A stretch of 64,000 nucleotides of DNA from NCBI GenBank assembly GCA_030748495.1, contig JASMLX010000004.1:1-64000 (forward strand). The letters are read 5' to 3'. Each line of letters begins with the position of its first letter. The first letter of the stretch is position 1. Source of the stretch: Candidatus Poribacteria bacterium. Its GTDB lineage: Bacteria > Poribacteria > WGA-4E > UBA9662. The notes under the pieces were generated by a model, which saw only the letters and a list, made by a program, of their open reading frames with translations, was not told where the DNA came from and made no database searches. Below are positions 34,403 through 44,210 of this stretch, piece after piece. Position numbers and translations under genes: made by a program.

Positions 34403-36787
34403 CTACCAATCGAATGTTTTTTGCCAACTGGCTTTTAGACCTGCGATTTCGGTTTGAAGTATCGTCTGGCCCGATAGCCCAGTGATCTTTAAGGTTGGAT
34501 CGCTAGTGGTAGTTCCGAGCAATCCAAAAGGAACGTTGCTCATCACCTCTTCAAACTGATCCTGGTATTCTGGATTTACCTCCACGATAAAACGGCTATT
34601 AGATTCAGAAAATAGAATCGTGTCATACCGGTCGATCTCAGTAGATCCAGGGACTGCTGACAAGCTGATCGATATCCCAAGTCCCCCTGAAAAGGCCATT
34701 TCAGCGACGGCAGCGCCAATCCCACCTTCGGAACAGTCGTGGCAAGACGCTATCAATCGATTATCGATGGCCTGACAAATTGCTTCCATTACCGCTTTGC
34801 CCGATTCTGGCCTAACGACCGGCACGTTATTACCAATCATGTTCTGTAATCCAAGATAGTGAGAGCCACCTAATTCATCGTAAGTTTTGCCAACCACATA
34901 GACTAGGCTATCAGCTGATTTAACATCCATGGTGACGGCTTTACTGACATCATTGATCACAGTAATTGCACTGATCAGAAGGGTACCGGGAATCGCTATC
35001 TGTTCACCTGTCAGTGTGTTCCGATATTCGTTGTAAAGGCTATCCTTACCGGAGATAAAAGGTGTCCGATAGACTATCGCCAGGTCGTAGCAGGCTTGTG
35101 CCGCTCTTACCAGCCCACCAAGACGATCAGGTTTATCAGGATTTCCCCAACTAAAGTTGTCCAATAGTGCGATGCGGCTGAAGTCTCCGCCCACTGAAAC
35201 AGCATTGCGAACGGCCTCATCAATCGCTGAGGCCGCCATGTGATATGGGTCAAGATCACCGTACTTAGGATTAATCCCGTTAGCAACCACTACCCCTTTT
35301 AGCCCACCCAGCACCGGTATGGTAATACAAGCGTCACTTGGGCCATCGTTGTTAATACCAACCAAGGGCTTGACTACTAATCCACCTTGGACTTCGTGAT
35401 CGTATTGCCGGATGACCCACTCTTTGCTGGCCACATTAGGGCTGGCTAAAATCTGGTGTAGGCTTTTAGTTAGATCTACTGAAGCCGTTAGTTTTGGGCT
35501 CGAATGGTTGGGTGTTTGCCAAACTGCTTTTTTAGTAATTCTAGGGAGGCCATGATGTAAGAAGTCCATGTCGAGATCGGCCACCACTTCATCCTTATAG
35601 TTAACGATCAGTTTCCGGGTTTCAGTGAATGAACCTAAAACTGTTGCTTCGACTAATTCGTTGTCACAAATCTCCAGCAAATCTGCTAAATGTTCTGGTG
35701 GAACCGCAATCACCATCCGCTCTTGTGCTTCAGATAGCCAGATCTCCCATGGGGTCAAGCCTTCATATTTAAGTGGAACCCGTTCTAGATGAACCTCAGC
35801 TCCAGTTTCTTCACCCATTTCGCCAATGGCAGAGGAAAAACCACCGGCTCCACAGTCGGTAATAAAATTATACAGATTGGCATCGCGCGCTTGCATCAGC
35901 GCATCGGTGATCTTTTTCTCAACAATTGGGTTACCTATCTGGACGACACTACCCAAGTTTTCAGAGGTGTTGTCTAGTTCCAGCGAAGAGAAGGTAGCAC
36001 CGTGAATACCGTCTCTTCCCGTTCGGCCACCTAAAGCTACAACTAGATCACCAGGGGAAATTTGCTTGTGGCATCGGTCTTTCGGAATCAGCCCAATGTT
36101 GCCACAGTAGACCAGCGGATTGCTACTATAGCGAGGATCAAATAAGATAGCCCCATTAGCAGTGGGAATTCCCATTCGATTACCGTAATCCCGAACCCCT
36201 GCGACAACGCCTTTGAAAACCCTTTTCGGATGTAGCGTTCCCTTGGGCAGATCCGCTTCGGTCGCATCCGGAAACCCAAAGCAAAATACGTCGGTATTGA
36301 GAATTGGTTTGGCTCCGAGCCCAGTGCCCAAAGAATCGCGAATTACGCCACCGATACCGGTACCGGCTCCGCCATAAGGTTCAATAGCAGAGGGGTGATT
36401 GTGTGTTTCGACTTTGAAAACGATATTGTAAGTTCCATCGAACTCGATGATACCAGCGTTATCTACAAAAACAGAAACGCACCAATCTCGATTAAGTTCC
36501 CGGGTTGCTTTGGCAATAGTGTTTTTGAGAAGCCCATCAATAATAACAGGTGCTCGATCATTTTCGACATACTCGATCAATCCTCGAAATGTCTTATGCA
36601 CACAGTGTTCAGACCAAGTCTGTGCTAAGGTCTCCAGTTCAACATCGGTTGGATCTCGGTCTTTTTGACGAAAGTAGGTTTGGATAGTCTGCATCTCAGC
36701 CAAATTGAGTGAGAGCAACCCTTCACGGCTAATCCGCTCCAGATCTGAGTCGCTTGCATCCCGGAGGGGAATTGTTTCAACATTCAT
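34403..36787 (-). CDS. purL: Phosphoribosylformylglycinamidine synthase, small-type PurL
   Basis: This ATP-grasp-related (PurM-fold) synthetase catalyses step four of purine synthesis. Motifs visible are LAQTWSEHCVHKTF, KVETHNHPSAIEPYGGAGTGIGGVIRD, IHGATFSSLELD, ITDCGAGGFSSAIGEMGEE, PFISGKDSLYNEY and ASCHDCSEGGIGAAVAEM. Length (794 aa) indicates the small form, which needs PurS and PurQ partners; neither is adjacent. The ATG 36787 is the first gene of a minus-strand run with Gfo/Idh/MocA, the deacetylase-like gene and cutA. The function is certain; regulation is not visible. Confidence 0.97.
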   Translation of the reverse strand: MNVETIPLRDASDSDLERISREGLLSLNLAEMQTIQTYFRQKDRDPTDVELETLAQTWSEHCVHKTFRGLIEYVENDRAPVIIDGLLKNTIAKATRELNRDWCVSVFVDNAGIIEFDGTYNIVFKVETHNHPSAIEPYGGAGTGIGGVIRDSLGTGLGAKPILNTDVFCFGFPDATEADLPKGTLHPKRVFKGVVAGVRDYGNRMGIPTANGAILFDPRYSSNPLVYCGNIGLIPKDRCHKQISPGDLVVALGGRTGRDGIHGATFSSLELDNTSENLGSVVQIGNPIVEKKITDALMQARDANLYNFITDCGAGGFSSAIGEMGEETGAEVHLERVPLKYEGLTPWEIWLSEAQERMVIAVPPEHLADLLEICDNELVEATVLGSFTETRKLIVNYKDEVVADLDMDFLHHGLPRITKKAVWQTPNHSSPKLTASVDLTKSLHQILASPNVASKEWVIRQYDHEVQGGLVVKPLVGINNDGPSDACITIPVLGGLKGVVVANGINPKYGDLDPYHMAASAIDEAVRNAVSVGGDFSRIALLDNFSWGNPDKPDRLGGLVRAAQACYDLAIVYRTPFISGKDSLYNEYRNTLTGEQIAIPGTLLISAITVINDVSKAVTMDVKSADSLVYVVGKTYDELGGSHYLGLQNMIGNNVPVVRPESGKAVMEAICQAIDNRLIASCHDCSEGGIGAAVAEMAFSGGLGISISLSAVPGSTEIDRYDTILFSESNSRFIVEVNPEYQDQFEEVMSNVPFGLLGTTTSDPTLKITGLSGQTILQTEIAGLKASWQKTFDW

Positions 36788-37944
36788 ACTTTTTTGCAGA
36801 AATTAGTATCGGTATAACTATGAAAACACAGCGTCCGAAGATTCAGTATTTAGGGAACAGCAACGCTCGTCAACATGCCGGCAACAATTAAGTATACCAT
36901 ATAGTATGAGTGTTTTTTCGGGTTGTCTCTATCTAACTAACGAACACAGCGTTAGCTCAAATCCGAGCATAAAAAGGCACTTTCTGCTAACCATCGAAGT
37001 GATTTCTGGAAATCGCACGAACGATCCCTATCTACCTACCTTGTTGCCGGTGTGTCAAACAAATACTACCGGAGAGCGGTGTGCAGGTGAGTTTAGAGGC
37101 AGGAGAGACCTGAATATGTAGTGACCAACCTTGCAATACCAAGGTCGTATTGTAGCGATGGATAAAATAGCAGAGTGCCCCAAGATGGTTTCCTACCTTT
37201 TTAGAAATAGAGAGCGTTTTTCAAACCGGGCGAAAAATCCGCTACTGCATCGCGGGTGACGGAAGCCGAAACGCTACACAGGAGTGTGATATCCATTCAG
37301 GGCAGATGTGGCTCAGCCATACTGTCCCCGACAAAACGACATCTGGCTGTTTGGCATGGGAAATTCCATGAAGTTTCTTAAGCAACTCAATATTCGCGTT
37401 CATATACCATGTCCCCAAGCCGGGAGGGCGATCCAGGTACGGATTATGGCTCACCCTTGGCTGTCCCAGCGGCCAAATGTCGATGTTGATAAAGTCATGG
37501 TTTTAGTCGGTGCCGCGTTGACGATCATCTTCGCTTCATTGGCTTTATATTGCAAAGGACTCTGTGGGTTCACCCACGGAGAGCTAGTGCTGCCTTTGAG
37601 AACGGACTCAGTTGCGTCGAGGCCTTCGATAATCGTGTGCCCAAGCACTGTTAGCCTGGATTCCTTCTGGGGACAGTTGCGTGTACCGAGCGGAAGCCTT
37701 TTGTGACCGGGAAAGGCGCGGGCGCGCACCCACTGCTGTAAGAACGCCCTACAGGCCTTGCTCGAGTCGTAAGTCGAGACTACCGGTGAACCGATGCCTC
37801 AATCCGAAGCCGTAAAGAGATTGCAGCAGTCGTATTCAATATTCGTAAAACTACCGAGAACAAGAAGTTTGTCAGCTATATCCGTCTCGATACAATCGCG
37901 ACTTCTGTCGGCCTCGAAATCGTAGATGCAATACGCATTGCCGA
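36788..37944. other. Gene-poor stretch, likely decayed sequence
   Basis: No frame over about 1.15 kb has recognisable family similarity. Overlapping 70-130 codon frames (37242-37454 minus, 37308-37706 plus, 37451-37729 minus) conflict and carry no known motif. A hairpin is present at 37559-37581 (CTCTGTGGGT pairing with ACCCACGGAG). A plus-strand frame near 37800-37960 gives protein-like text (KEIAAVVFNIRKTTENKKFV), but it has no start and was not identified. I interpret the stretch as remnants of lost genes. Confidence 0.4.
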
Positions 37945-38229
37945 TCAAACCGAAGTGTGTCTCCTCCTGCCTAAGCCCGGCAGCCCAGCATAACCAAGCC
38001 CCGGGAAGAATGCTGACAGATTGCGACGGTCTGGCACCCTTGCCAGAACTTCGGCAACGACCCCGGGCGGAATCTGTACGCGACCGTTTTCTACCTTACA
38101 CCCATCACGCTCAAATATCTCGTGCGCTTCCGGGCATTCCTTGAACCACACTCCCGTATCCTCCATAACCTTTAAGGTCGCCTGGTGAATGTGAACAAGA
38201 TCATCTTCAGATAAAACTCTCAACTGCAT
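37945..38229 (-). pseudogene. Trimethylamine methyltransferase (MttB) N-terminal fragment
   Basis: The first roughly 70 residues (LRVLSEDDLVHIHQATLKVME, TGVWFKECPEAHEIFERDGCKV, GRVQIPPGVVAEVLARVP) match the start of MttB/corrinoid methyltransferase family proteins, normally about 480 residues long. The frame then loses the family pattern and stops at 37945, leaving a 94-residue piece. A good start is present at 38229, with GGAAAAGCC upstream. It is a broken gene. Confidence 0.7.
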
Positions 38230-38251
38230 GGCTTTTCCTTCATAATCGCTG

Positions 38252-38620
38252 CTATATCTTGAGGTATATCACCATCGGGTATTTCTGGTCAATGTAAAAA
38301 AGGGAATCTGGCTTCTTGACAGTGCCAAGGCAAACACGAAATATGAAGAATCTAAATAATTTATCACCAGGTGTTATCGCTAGGGAACCTTTTTTTGCCA
38401 CCTCAAGGGTATGTTTGATATGTTCTTCTTTATCCTCTGGGGATTGTAACCGGCAGATTATAACCGTGAGCCAGTTAATTAAACTACCCAGCCTTAAAAG
38501 ACGGGGCATTCCCGCAAAGTGAACATTTGCCCCCAAAGTTGCCAGCATCCCCATCGGATTATGTGGAACAGCCGTTACCACTCTCAATAATTGAGTACAA
38601 CAACTAAAGGCGGTCAACAA
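38252..38620 (-). pseudogene. Possible uroporphyrinogen-decarboxylase-family fragment
   Basis: The 122-residue frame contains LQSPEDKEEHIKHTLEVAKKG and LAITPGDKL. These resemble the C-terminal TPEEVxxEVKxTIEVA...xxILSPGD region of UROD-like methyltransferases, which pair with MttB-type corrinoid systems. The first half (NPMGMLATLGANVHF) is not clearly homologous. The position directly upstream of the MttB fragment on the same strand makes the pairing plausible. Weak evidence; it may be chance. Confidence 0.3.
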
Positions 38621-38627
38621 ACGGAGA

Positions 38628-38656
38628 TGGACAACTTTGGGTGGTAATGATATAAT
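38628..38656 (+). promoter_or_regulatory. Strong sigma70-type promoter upstream of gatA
   Basis: TGGACA (38628-38633), a 17-base spacer and a perfect TATAAT (38651-38656). The expected start is near 38663, giving a leader of about 109 bases before ATG 38772. The CCGTTCGGGGTAACG just before the ATG has only a weak ribosome site. Confidence 0.75.
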
Positions 38657-38771
38657 TTGCAGTCATATCAATCCAATCCAGCCGGTGCGTTTGTGTCAGC
38701 GAAATTACGGCCAACTGCTGAACGATTCTTAGAAGCGGCAGGTAGGAGCACCCGTTCGGGGTAACGATTTC

Positions 38772-40232
38772 ATGCCCTTGTGTACACAAACAGTTCACCA
38801 ACTACATGCCCAACTCAAGAATCGGGAGATTACATCCACTCAAATTGTAGCTTCGGTCTTTGACCGCATTAAACAGGTAGACGATAAAATTGGTGGATAT
38901 CTCACTCTAACTGAGGAGTCGGCATTCGAGGCCGCTGCCGCCGTAGATCAGCGATTCGAGCGAGGCGAAGATCTAGCCAAACTGGCAGGGATTCCGGTTG
39001 CCATCAAGGATGTAATCTGCACGCACGGGATACGAACCACTTGTGGTTCGAAAATCCTTAGTAATTTCGTTCCACCTTACGATGCAACCGTTATGAAAAA
39101 GCTGAAGTCACAAGGGGCAATTACCATTGGTAAAACTAACATGGACGAGTTTGCCATGGGGTCTTCGACCGAAAATTCGGCCTTTCAACCTACCAGAAAC
39201 CCGTGGAATCTGGAAACAATTCCTGGGGGGTCAAGTGGTGGCTCTGCCGCCGTGGTATCAGCAGATGCAGCCATTCTATCGCTCGGTTCTGATACAGGGG
39301 GGTCAATTCGCCAACCTGCGGCCCTCTGCGGTAACGTAGGTATGAAACCGACATATGGCCGGATTTCTCGGTTTGGATTGATCGCTTTTGCCTCTTCACT
39401 TGACCAAATTGGCCCGTTTACCAAGGATGTAGAGGACTGTGCTATCGCGCTCAATGCCCTCTGTGGTCATGATATAATGGACTCCACATCGGCTCAAGTT
39501 GATGTGCCAAACTTTGAACAGAGTTTGGTCAACGATCTTCAAGGGCTGAAAATTGGCTTGCCGTCGGAATATTTTGTCGAAGGTATCGATCCAGAAGTGG
39601 AAACAGCAGTTCATCAAGCAATCGCCAAACTAGAGGAGTTGGGGGCTACAATCCATAATATTTCCATGCCGCATACTGAGTATGCTATTGCAACCTACTA
39701 CATCATTGCGCCAGCGGAAGCCAGTGCTAATCTGGCGCGTTACGATGGAGTCCGTTTCGGGTATCGATCGGAAGAAGCAGAAGATCTAACCAGTATGTAT
39801 AAACAGTCACGTAGTCAAGGTTTCGGCGAGGAGGTGAAAAGGCGAATTATGCTTGGCACCTACTCCCTTAGTTCTGGTTACTACGATGCCTACTACTTAA
39901 AAGCACAACAGGTTCGAACCTTGATTAAGCAAGATTTCGACCAAGCTTTTGAAACTGTTGACCTGATTGTTACACCAACCTCACCAACTCCGGCTTTTAA
40001 ATTGGGCGATCGAACAGCAGACCCACTCCAAATGTACCTGTCGGATATTTTTACTGCGCCTTCTAGTTTGGCAGGAATGCCTGGTATTTCGATTCCGTGC
40101 GGCCTAACCAAAAACCGGCTACCAATTGGCCTCCAGATTTTGGCTCCACCTTTTGAAGAAGGAAAACTGCTACAAGCAGCTTATACTTTCGAACAGAATA
40201 CCGATCATCATCTGCATCGACCGGAGCTTTAA
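38772..40232 (+). CDS. gatA: Asp-tRNA(Asn)/Glu-tRNA(Gln) amidotransferase subunit A
   Basis: This amidase-signature enzyme hydrolyses glutamine for the GatCAB complex that converts Glu-tRNA(Gln) or Asp-tRNA(Asn) to the amide. The Ser-cisSer-Lys triad is present at the canonical positions: K79 (PVAIKDV), S154 (PGGSSGGSA) and S178 (DTGGSIRQP). [17 protein letters not shown] and [23 protein letters not shown] are gatA hallmarks. Length (486 aa) is standard. No gatB or gatC lies in the window. A membrane protein gene starts at the base after the stop. Confidence 0.97.
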   Translation: MPLCTQTVHQLHAQLKNREITSTQIVASVFDRIKQVDDKIGGYLTLTEESAFEAAAAVDQRFERGEDLAKLAGIPVAIKDVICTHGIRTTCGSKILSNFVPPYDATVMKKLKSQGAITIGKTNMDEFAMGSSTENSAFQPTRNPWNLETIPGGSSGGSAAVVSADAAILSLGSDTGGSIRQPAALCGNVGMKPTYGRISRFGLIAFASSLDQIGPFTKDVEDCAIALNALCGHDIMDSTSAQVDVPNFEQSLVNDLQGLKIGLPSEYFVEGIDPEVETAVHQAIAKLEELGATIHNISMPHTEYAIATYYIIAPAEASANLARYDGVRFGYRSEEAEDLTSMYKQSRSQGFGEEVKRRIMLGTYSLSSGYYDAYYLKAQQVRTLIKQDFDQAFETVDLIVTPTSPTPAFKLGDRTADPLQMYLSDIFTAPSSLAGMPGISIPCGLTKNRLPIGLQILAPPFEEGKLLQAAYTFEQNTDHHLHRPEL

Positions 40233-40715
40233 TTGCCAGATTTACCGGTCAATCCAGTCACCCCGTCCCGTGTACGATGGTTCCAAGCGATAATTACCGG
40301 CTTTATCGTTGCCGTCTTAGCCGGTATTGGCTGGGCATTTTTCATTTCAAAGACCAAAATTATTTATGGGTATCCCAGTATCCTGATCGGATTTTTAGTT
40401 GGCTTTTGCGTTTTATTCGTTGGGAAATCCCATCTGGTGTATAAAGGTCAGCAGTTGTTATACTACTCGATCGGACCTGCTAGCACGCTGGTTGGAATTG
40501 CGACGGGAAAGCTCCTCGATTTCAAATGGCGGATACTGCCTCAATTCGAGGGAGAAAGTCATCCGACTTCAGTTATAGACTCACCTACGCTGAACTACGA
40601 TCTGGTCTTTTTCCTAGCCGCATGTTATTTTTCTTTTCGAATCCCTTCTAGTCGTATGTGGCAAAGCCTCGTCACCAAAAACGATTATATCACCGATGAA
40701 CCCGATTCATCTTAA
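40233..40715 (+). CDS. Hypothetical membrane protein, 160 aa
   Basis: It starts with TTG at the base immediately following the gatA stop, so translation is probably coupled. Three or four hydrophobic segments are visible (about 14-35, 43-60, 74-92 and 120-140), with soluble loops between. No family is recognised. The sequence opens PDLPVNPVTPSRVRWFQA and ends with a charged tail. It precedes the CtpA protease gene by 33 bases. Confidence 0.55.
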   Translation: MPDLPVNPVTPSRVRWFQAIITGFIVAVLAGIGWAFFISKTKIIYGYPSILIGFLVGFCVLFVGKSHLVYKGQQLLYYSIGPASTLVGIATGKLLDFKWRILPQFEGESHPTSVIDSPTLNYDLVFFLAACYFSFRIPSSRMWQSLVTKNDYITDEPDSS

Positions 40716-40748
40716 CCCCAAGGTGTTGCAAACTGATAAGGCATAGCG

Positions 40749-42209
40749 ATGAGATCTATTATACTTCACCTTAAACGAGCCCGGAGTTACCTTCTCTTTG
40801 GCTTGATACTGGCCATTCAAATTTCGGTTTGCATAGTAGCCACCAACGCAGAATCAACAGATGAATTGCTGGAAAATATTTCACTTTTTACAGAAGTTTT
40901 AGCACGAATCCAGCAAGAGCATGTTGATACACCTCAAGCTAAAAAGCTGATGTATGGCGCCATTAAAGGAATGCTACAAACGCTAGACCCATATAGCCAG
41001 TTTTTTGAACCTGAAACCTACAAAGAGTTTCGGACGCAGACACACGGAACGTATGGTGGACTTGGAATGGAGATCGGTGTTCGAAACAGCCGATTGACCG
41101 TTATCTCTCCTTTCAAAGGCACGCCTGCTTATCAAGTTGGAATGCAAACGGACGATTTTATCAGTTTAATCGACAACCAGCCAACAACTAATATGACGGC
41201 CCACGATGCCGCCAAAAAAATGCGGGGCGAGCCGGGGACTAGCGTCACTCTAACAGTCATTCGCGAAGGTGAGAGCGAGCCGATTGAAGTGGTTATCATC
41301 CGAGATGTGATTCGTATTCAGAGTGTGGAATCATATGTCTTAGATTCTCAAATCGGCTATCTTCGCATCAACCAGTTTAGGGACACAACCGCATTGGATG
41401 TCGATCAAGCCTTCGAGAAATTCACTCAGCAAGGGATTAAAGGGATTATCTTAGATCTACGCTCCAATCCAGGAGGGTTACTCCGTTCGGCCGTCGATAT
41501 TGCCAGCGATTTTTTGCCACCTAACCAACTCGTCGTTTATACTAAAGGCAAGCAACCGAGAAAAGATCACTTGACCGCTGAAGGGGCACAGCAGAAACCG
41601 TACCCGTTAGTAGTGCTAGTCAATCGAGGTAGTGCTAGTGCCTCTGAAATTGTAGCCGCTGCCATTAAAGATCATCAGCGTGGGTTAATCTTAGGTGAGC
41701 GAACATTCGGCAAGGCCTCTGTTCAACAGATCTTTCCATTAGGCAACGATGCAGCGGTTAAACTGACTATTGCCCGCTATTTTAGCCCGAAAGGGACAGA
41801 CATCCACAAGGTTGGTATTACGCCTAATTTAGAGGATCCCTGGTTCAGCCGTTCAGAATCCCAAATGTTGAGCCGATTGATCGACCATCAAAGCTTGAAA
41901 TCCTTTATTGAAGCTAACGGTGACGACATCCTGGTTCGGATCGAGGCTGCCGAAGATGCCTCGCGTGATGATTATCAAGCGGCGGGGCTGTTACGTAAAT
42001 ATCGTCGGCTATCGGACAAACTGTCCAAAGAACAGATCGTTTTAAGTGACGAAGCGTTGAAGTATGCGCTTGCTCGTGAGACCGAGAATGAAAGAGACGA
42101 CTATAAATACGATCCGCAGGTCGCTTCAGCAATACGGCAACTCGGCTTGGTGCCTCTACAAGGCGTTGGTTTAGACTTAGAGTCTAGCGAGTCTCCGGCC
42201 GAAAACTAA
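40749..42209 (+). CDS. C-terminal processing peptidase (CtpA, S41 family)
   Basis: A signal peptide or anchor (about residues 12-34) is followed by a PDZ domain (about 100-185: TYGGLGMEIGVRNSRLTVISPF...AYQVGM) and the S41 catalytic core. The catalytic pair is S297 (GSASASE) and K322 (TFGKASVQQ), 25 residues apart as in characterised CtpA. DLRSNPGGLL is the core motif. It cleaves proteins at C-termini outside the cytoplasm, often matching lipoprotein or envelope quality control. The last roughly 100 residues are helical and charged. The start ATG 40749 is preceded by GGCATAGCG (weak). Confidence 0.94.
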   Translation: MRSIILHLKRARSYLLFGLILAIQISVCIVATNAESTDELLENISLFTEVLARIQQEHVDTPQAKKLMYGAIKGMLQTLDPYSQFFEPETYKEFRTQTHGTYGGLGMEIGVRNSRLTVISPFKGTPAYQVGMQTDDFISLIDNQPTTNMTAHDAAKKMRGEPGTSVTLTVIREGESEPIEVVIIRDVIRIQSVESYVLDSQIGYLRINQFRDTTALDVDQAFEKFTQQGIKGIILDLRSNPGGLLRSAVDIASDFLPPNQLVVYTKGKQPRKDHLTAEGAQQKPYPLVVLVNRGSASASEIVAAAIKDHQRGLILGERTFGKASVQQIFPLGNDAAVKLTIARYFSPKGTDIHKVGITPNLEDPWFSRSESQMLSRLIDHQSLKSFIEANGDDILVRIEAAEDASRDDYQAAGLLRKYRRLSDKLSKEQIVLSDEALKYALARETENERDDYKYDPQVASAIRQLGLVPLQGVGLDLESSESPAEN

Positions 42210-42251
42210 ACGCTGACCTAGTTGAGTCAGTAACTAAAAGAGGAGGAACTA

Positions 42252-43229
42252 ATGGGAACCCCTATTATCTATTTAGGTACGGTAGGACAAGGTGTTTGGA
42301 AAAGTTTGGATGGTGGAAACACTTGGAATCGCACGGCTAATGGGCTTTTCGCCGAATCTGATATTCGGGCGATTGCTGTTCGTCCCGATAATCCAGCGAC
42401 TCTTTTCGCAGGCACAGAGGCTGGACTCTATCGTTCAGACGATGCGGCAGAGAGTTGGAGTAAAGTGGACTTGCCAGTGAATGATCGACAAATCTGGGCG
42501 ATTGCTATCGACTCCTCAACCGCAGATATCATTTTCGTTGGCACCTGTCCGTCGGATTTATTCAAATCGGAGGATGGTGGTGAGTCCTGGCACAAGCTAG
42601 AGGTTGAATTGGCCGAAGAGTGTGCTGGTGGGGCGATTATCCCGCGTGTTACCTCGATTGAGATCGACCCTAATGATTCTAACACTGTATATGCGGGCAT
42701 CGAAATAGATGGCTTTCGCCATAGCACCGATGGCGGAAAAACGTGGACGACGATCAATGATGGATTGAGTAGTTTGGATATTCACGGCATTACCGTCGTG
42801 CCGGGCCAACCCAAGACCATCGTTGTCGCAACGAATAACGATATCTGCATCTGCCAAGATCTACAAACCTGGCAACCGCTAGAGGTAAAACAGCACTATC
42901 CCTGGTCCTATGCCCGTGCGGCAGAGTATATCAAATCTTCAACCGATGGGGATGGTCGTATCTTTATTGGTGCAGGTAATGGCCCCCCGGGTAATCAAGG
43001 CGGTATTTTTGTCACTACCGATTTTGGGCAGTCCTGGAGCCGTGCGGATCTGGGGATGACAGCTAACAGTACGATCTGGAACTTCGCCCGAAATAACGCG
43101 GTCGATGGTTGGTTCATGGCTTATAGTGTGAGTGGACAACTATTCCGCAGCACTGATAATGGATCGTCTTGGGAAAAGCTGGGTCGAGAGTTTGGGGAAG
43201 TGCGTGGAATGGCCATTGTTCCCAACTGA
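42252..43229 (+). CDS. BNR/sialidase-type beta-propeller repeat protein
   Basis: Six or more BNR-type repeats of the form SxDxGxxW are visible: SLDGGNTW, SDDAAESW, SEDGGESW, STDGGKTW, TTDFGQSW and STDNGSSW. Each precedes a beta-strand set, as in Vps10 or sialidase-like propellers. There is no signal peptide, so it is cytosolic, or exported by an unrecognised route. Similar proteins are frequent in Poribacteria and related phyla. The ATG 42252 has AGAGGAGGAACTA upstream, an excellent ribosome site. The ligand is unknown. Confidence 0.9.
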   Translation: MGTPIIYLGTVGQGVWKSLDGGNTWNRTANGLFAESDIRAIAVRPDNPATLFAGTEAGLYRSDDAAESWSKVDLPVNDRQIWAIAIDSSTADIIFVGTCPSDLFKSEDGGESWHKLEVELAEECAGGAIIPRVTSIEIDPNDSNTVYAGIEIDGFRHSTDGGKTWTTINDGLSSLDIHGITVVPGQPKTIVVATNNDICICQDLQTWQPLEVKQHYPWSYARAAEYIKSSTDGDGRIFIGAGNGPPGNQGGIFVTTDFGQSWSRADLGMTANSTIWNFARNNAVDGWFMAYSVSGQLFRSTDNGSSWEKLGREFGEVRGMAIVPN

Positions 43230-43234
43230 TATTG

Positions 43235-43537
43235 GTGAATAAACCGCTGAACATTACCGTTGCTGGGGCCGACGACTCGAGGCTGGAAATTCGCTGGCAG
43301 GCAGATCTTGAACTGGTAGACCTCCTGCTCTATGTTGGTGATAGCAATGCCTTAATTTGGGAGAAGCAGGTTAGCGTTGGCTCGGTTACCCAGCAAGCCG
43401 ACTTGGCTAAGATTTTAAAACCTCTAGCAGAGTTATGTTATGCTCTTTACCAAAGTAAAAGTGCTCGTACAATAATCCCGGAAATTGCTGAAACTCTGTT
43501 TGACCTGCGCGGGTTACTACACCAGATAGAAGACTAA
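43235..43537 (+). CDS. Small hypothetical protein, about 100 aa
   Basis: The frame is open from 43169, but GTG 43235 (or TTG 43232) just after the upstream stop gives a compact protein beginning VNKPLNITVAGADDSRLEIRWQADLELVDLLLYVGD, with alternating strand-like hydrophobic residues. It ends in a helix (IPEIAETLFDLRGLLHQIED). No family is recognised. It lies 6 bases after the BNR gene stop and probably shares its transcript. Confidence 0.5.
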   Translation: MNKPLNITVAGADDSRLEIRWQADLELVDLLLYVGDSNALIWEKQVSVGSVTQQADLAKILKPLAELCYALYQSKSARTIIPEIAETLFDLRGLLHQIED

Positions 43538-43578
43538 GATCCTTGTGATCTGGTTCCAGCGATGGTACAACCCATCTT

Positions 43579-44148
43579 TTATTTCTGTAGTTTGACCAGA
43601 AAAGCTTGGCAATAGGCGGCTTTAGCTTCGTCTCTTTTTCCCAGTTGAAGTAAGGAGGATCCTAGCCGCGAGTAAGATTCTGCCTGGTTAGGATCAAGTG
43701 CGATCGCATGGGTAAACGCCTGAGCCGCTTCCGAATGTTGGTTGAGAAGTTGGTAGACAATCCCTAAATTTTCATGTATCGTCGCATCTCCTGGTTCACA
43801 GACAACGGCTTCCTGATAGGCTGATTTTGCCTGTTGGTAATCGCTGATCATAAAATAGGCTAACCCAAGGTAAAAGTGTGCTTCGGCTGATTCTCTATTA
43901 TGCTGAAGTGCAATTTTGAAGTCGCTAATGGCTTCAGAGTAACGCTTGGCATTGAGGTGACCGACGGCACGCTGCAGGTAGTCTTGAGCCAGATGATAAG
44001 AGTCGAAATGGGCTTTTTGGAGATTACGCTGAGGACGGGCGACTGCTTTTCTTGAACGAGTGGGCCGAAGTTGGTTGGTTGCTTCAGTTGACGACTCTTC
44101 TTCTGACTGAGGTGGTTTGCTAACGTTGGTCGGCTTTTTCTGATCCAT
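43579..44148 (-). CDS. TPR repeat protein
   Basis: Three to four tetratricopeptide repeats occupy residues about 50-180: AKRYSEAISDFKIALQHNRESAEAHFYLGLAYF, ISDYQQAKSAYQEAVVCEPGDATIHENLG, NQHSEAAQAFTHAIALDPNQAESYSRLG and GKRDEAKAAYCQAF. TPRs form protein-interaction superhelices. The N-terminal 45 residues are polar and basic. The frame opens further up to 44199, but ATG 44148 (MDQKKPTN) avoids overlap with the plus-strand gene start. Confidence 0.85.
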   Translation of the reverse strand: MDQKKPTNVSKPPQSEEESSTEATNQLRPTRSRKAVARPQRNLQKAHFDSYHLAQDYLQRAVGHLNAKRYSEAISDFKIALQHNRESAEAHFYLGLAYFMISDYQQAKSAYQEAVVCEPGDATIHENLGIVYQLLNQHSEAAQAFTHAIALDPNQAESYSRLGSSLLQLGKRDEAKAAYCQAFLVKLQK

Positions 44149-44210
44149 TTCCTGAAATACCGTTAGTTTGTATGATACTATAGCCAAATGCTTTGCCAAG
44201 TCAACCTAAA

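Noticed and set aside
37308-37706. 132-codon plus-strand frame
   Set aside because: It has no recognised motif, overlaps two minus-strand frames of similar length, and has no ribosome site or promoter.
37700-37960. Possible group II intron or riboswitch near MttB fragment
   Set aside because: Sequence has hairpins but I could not find intron domain V or a cobalamin-riboswitch B12-box pattern.
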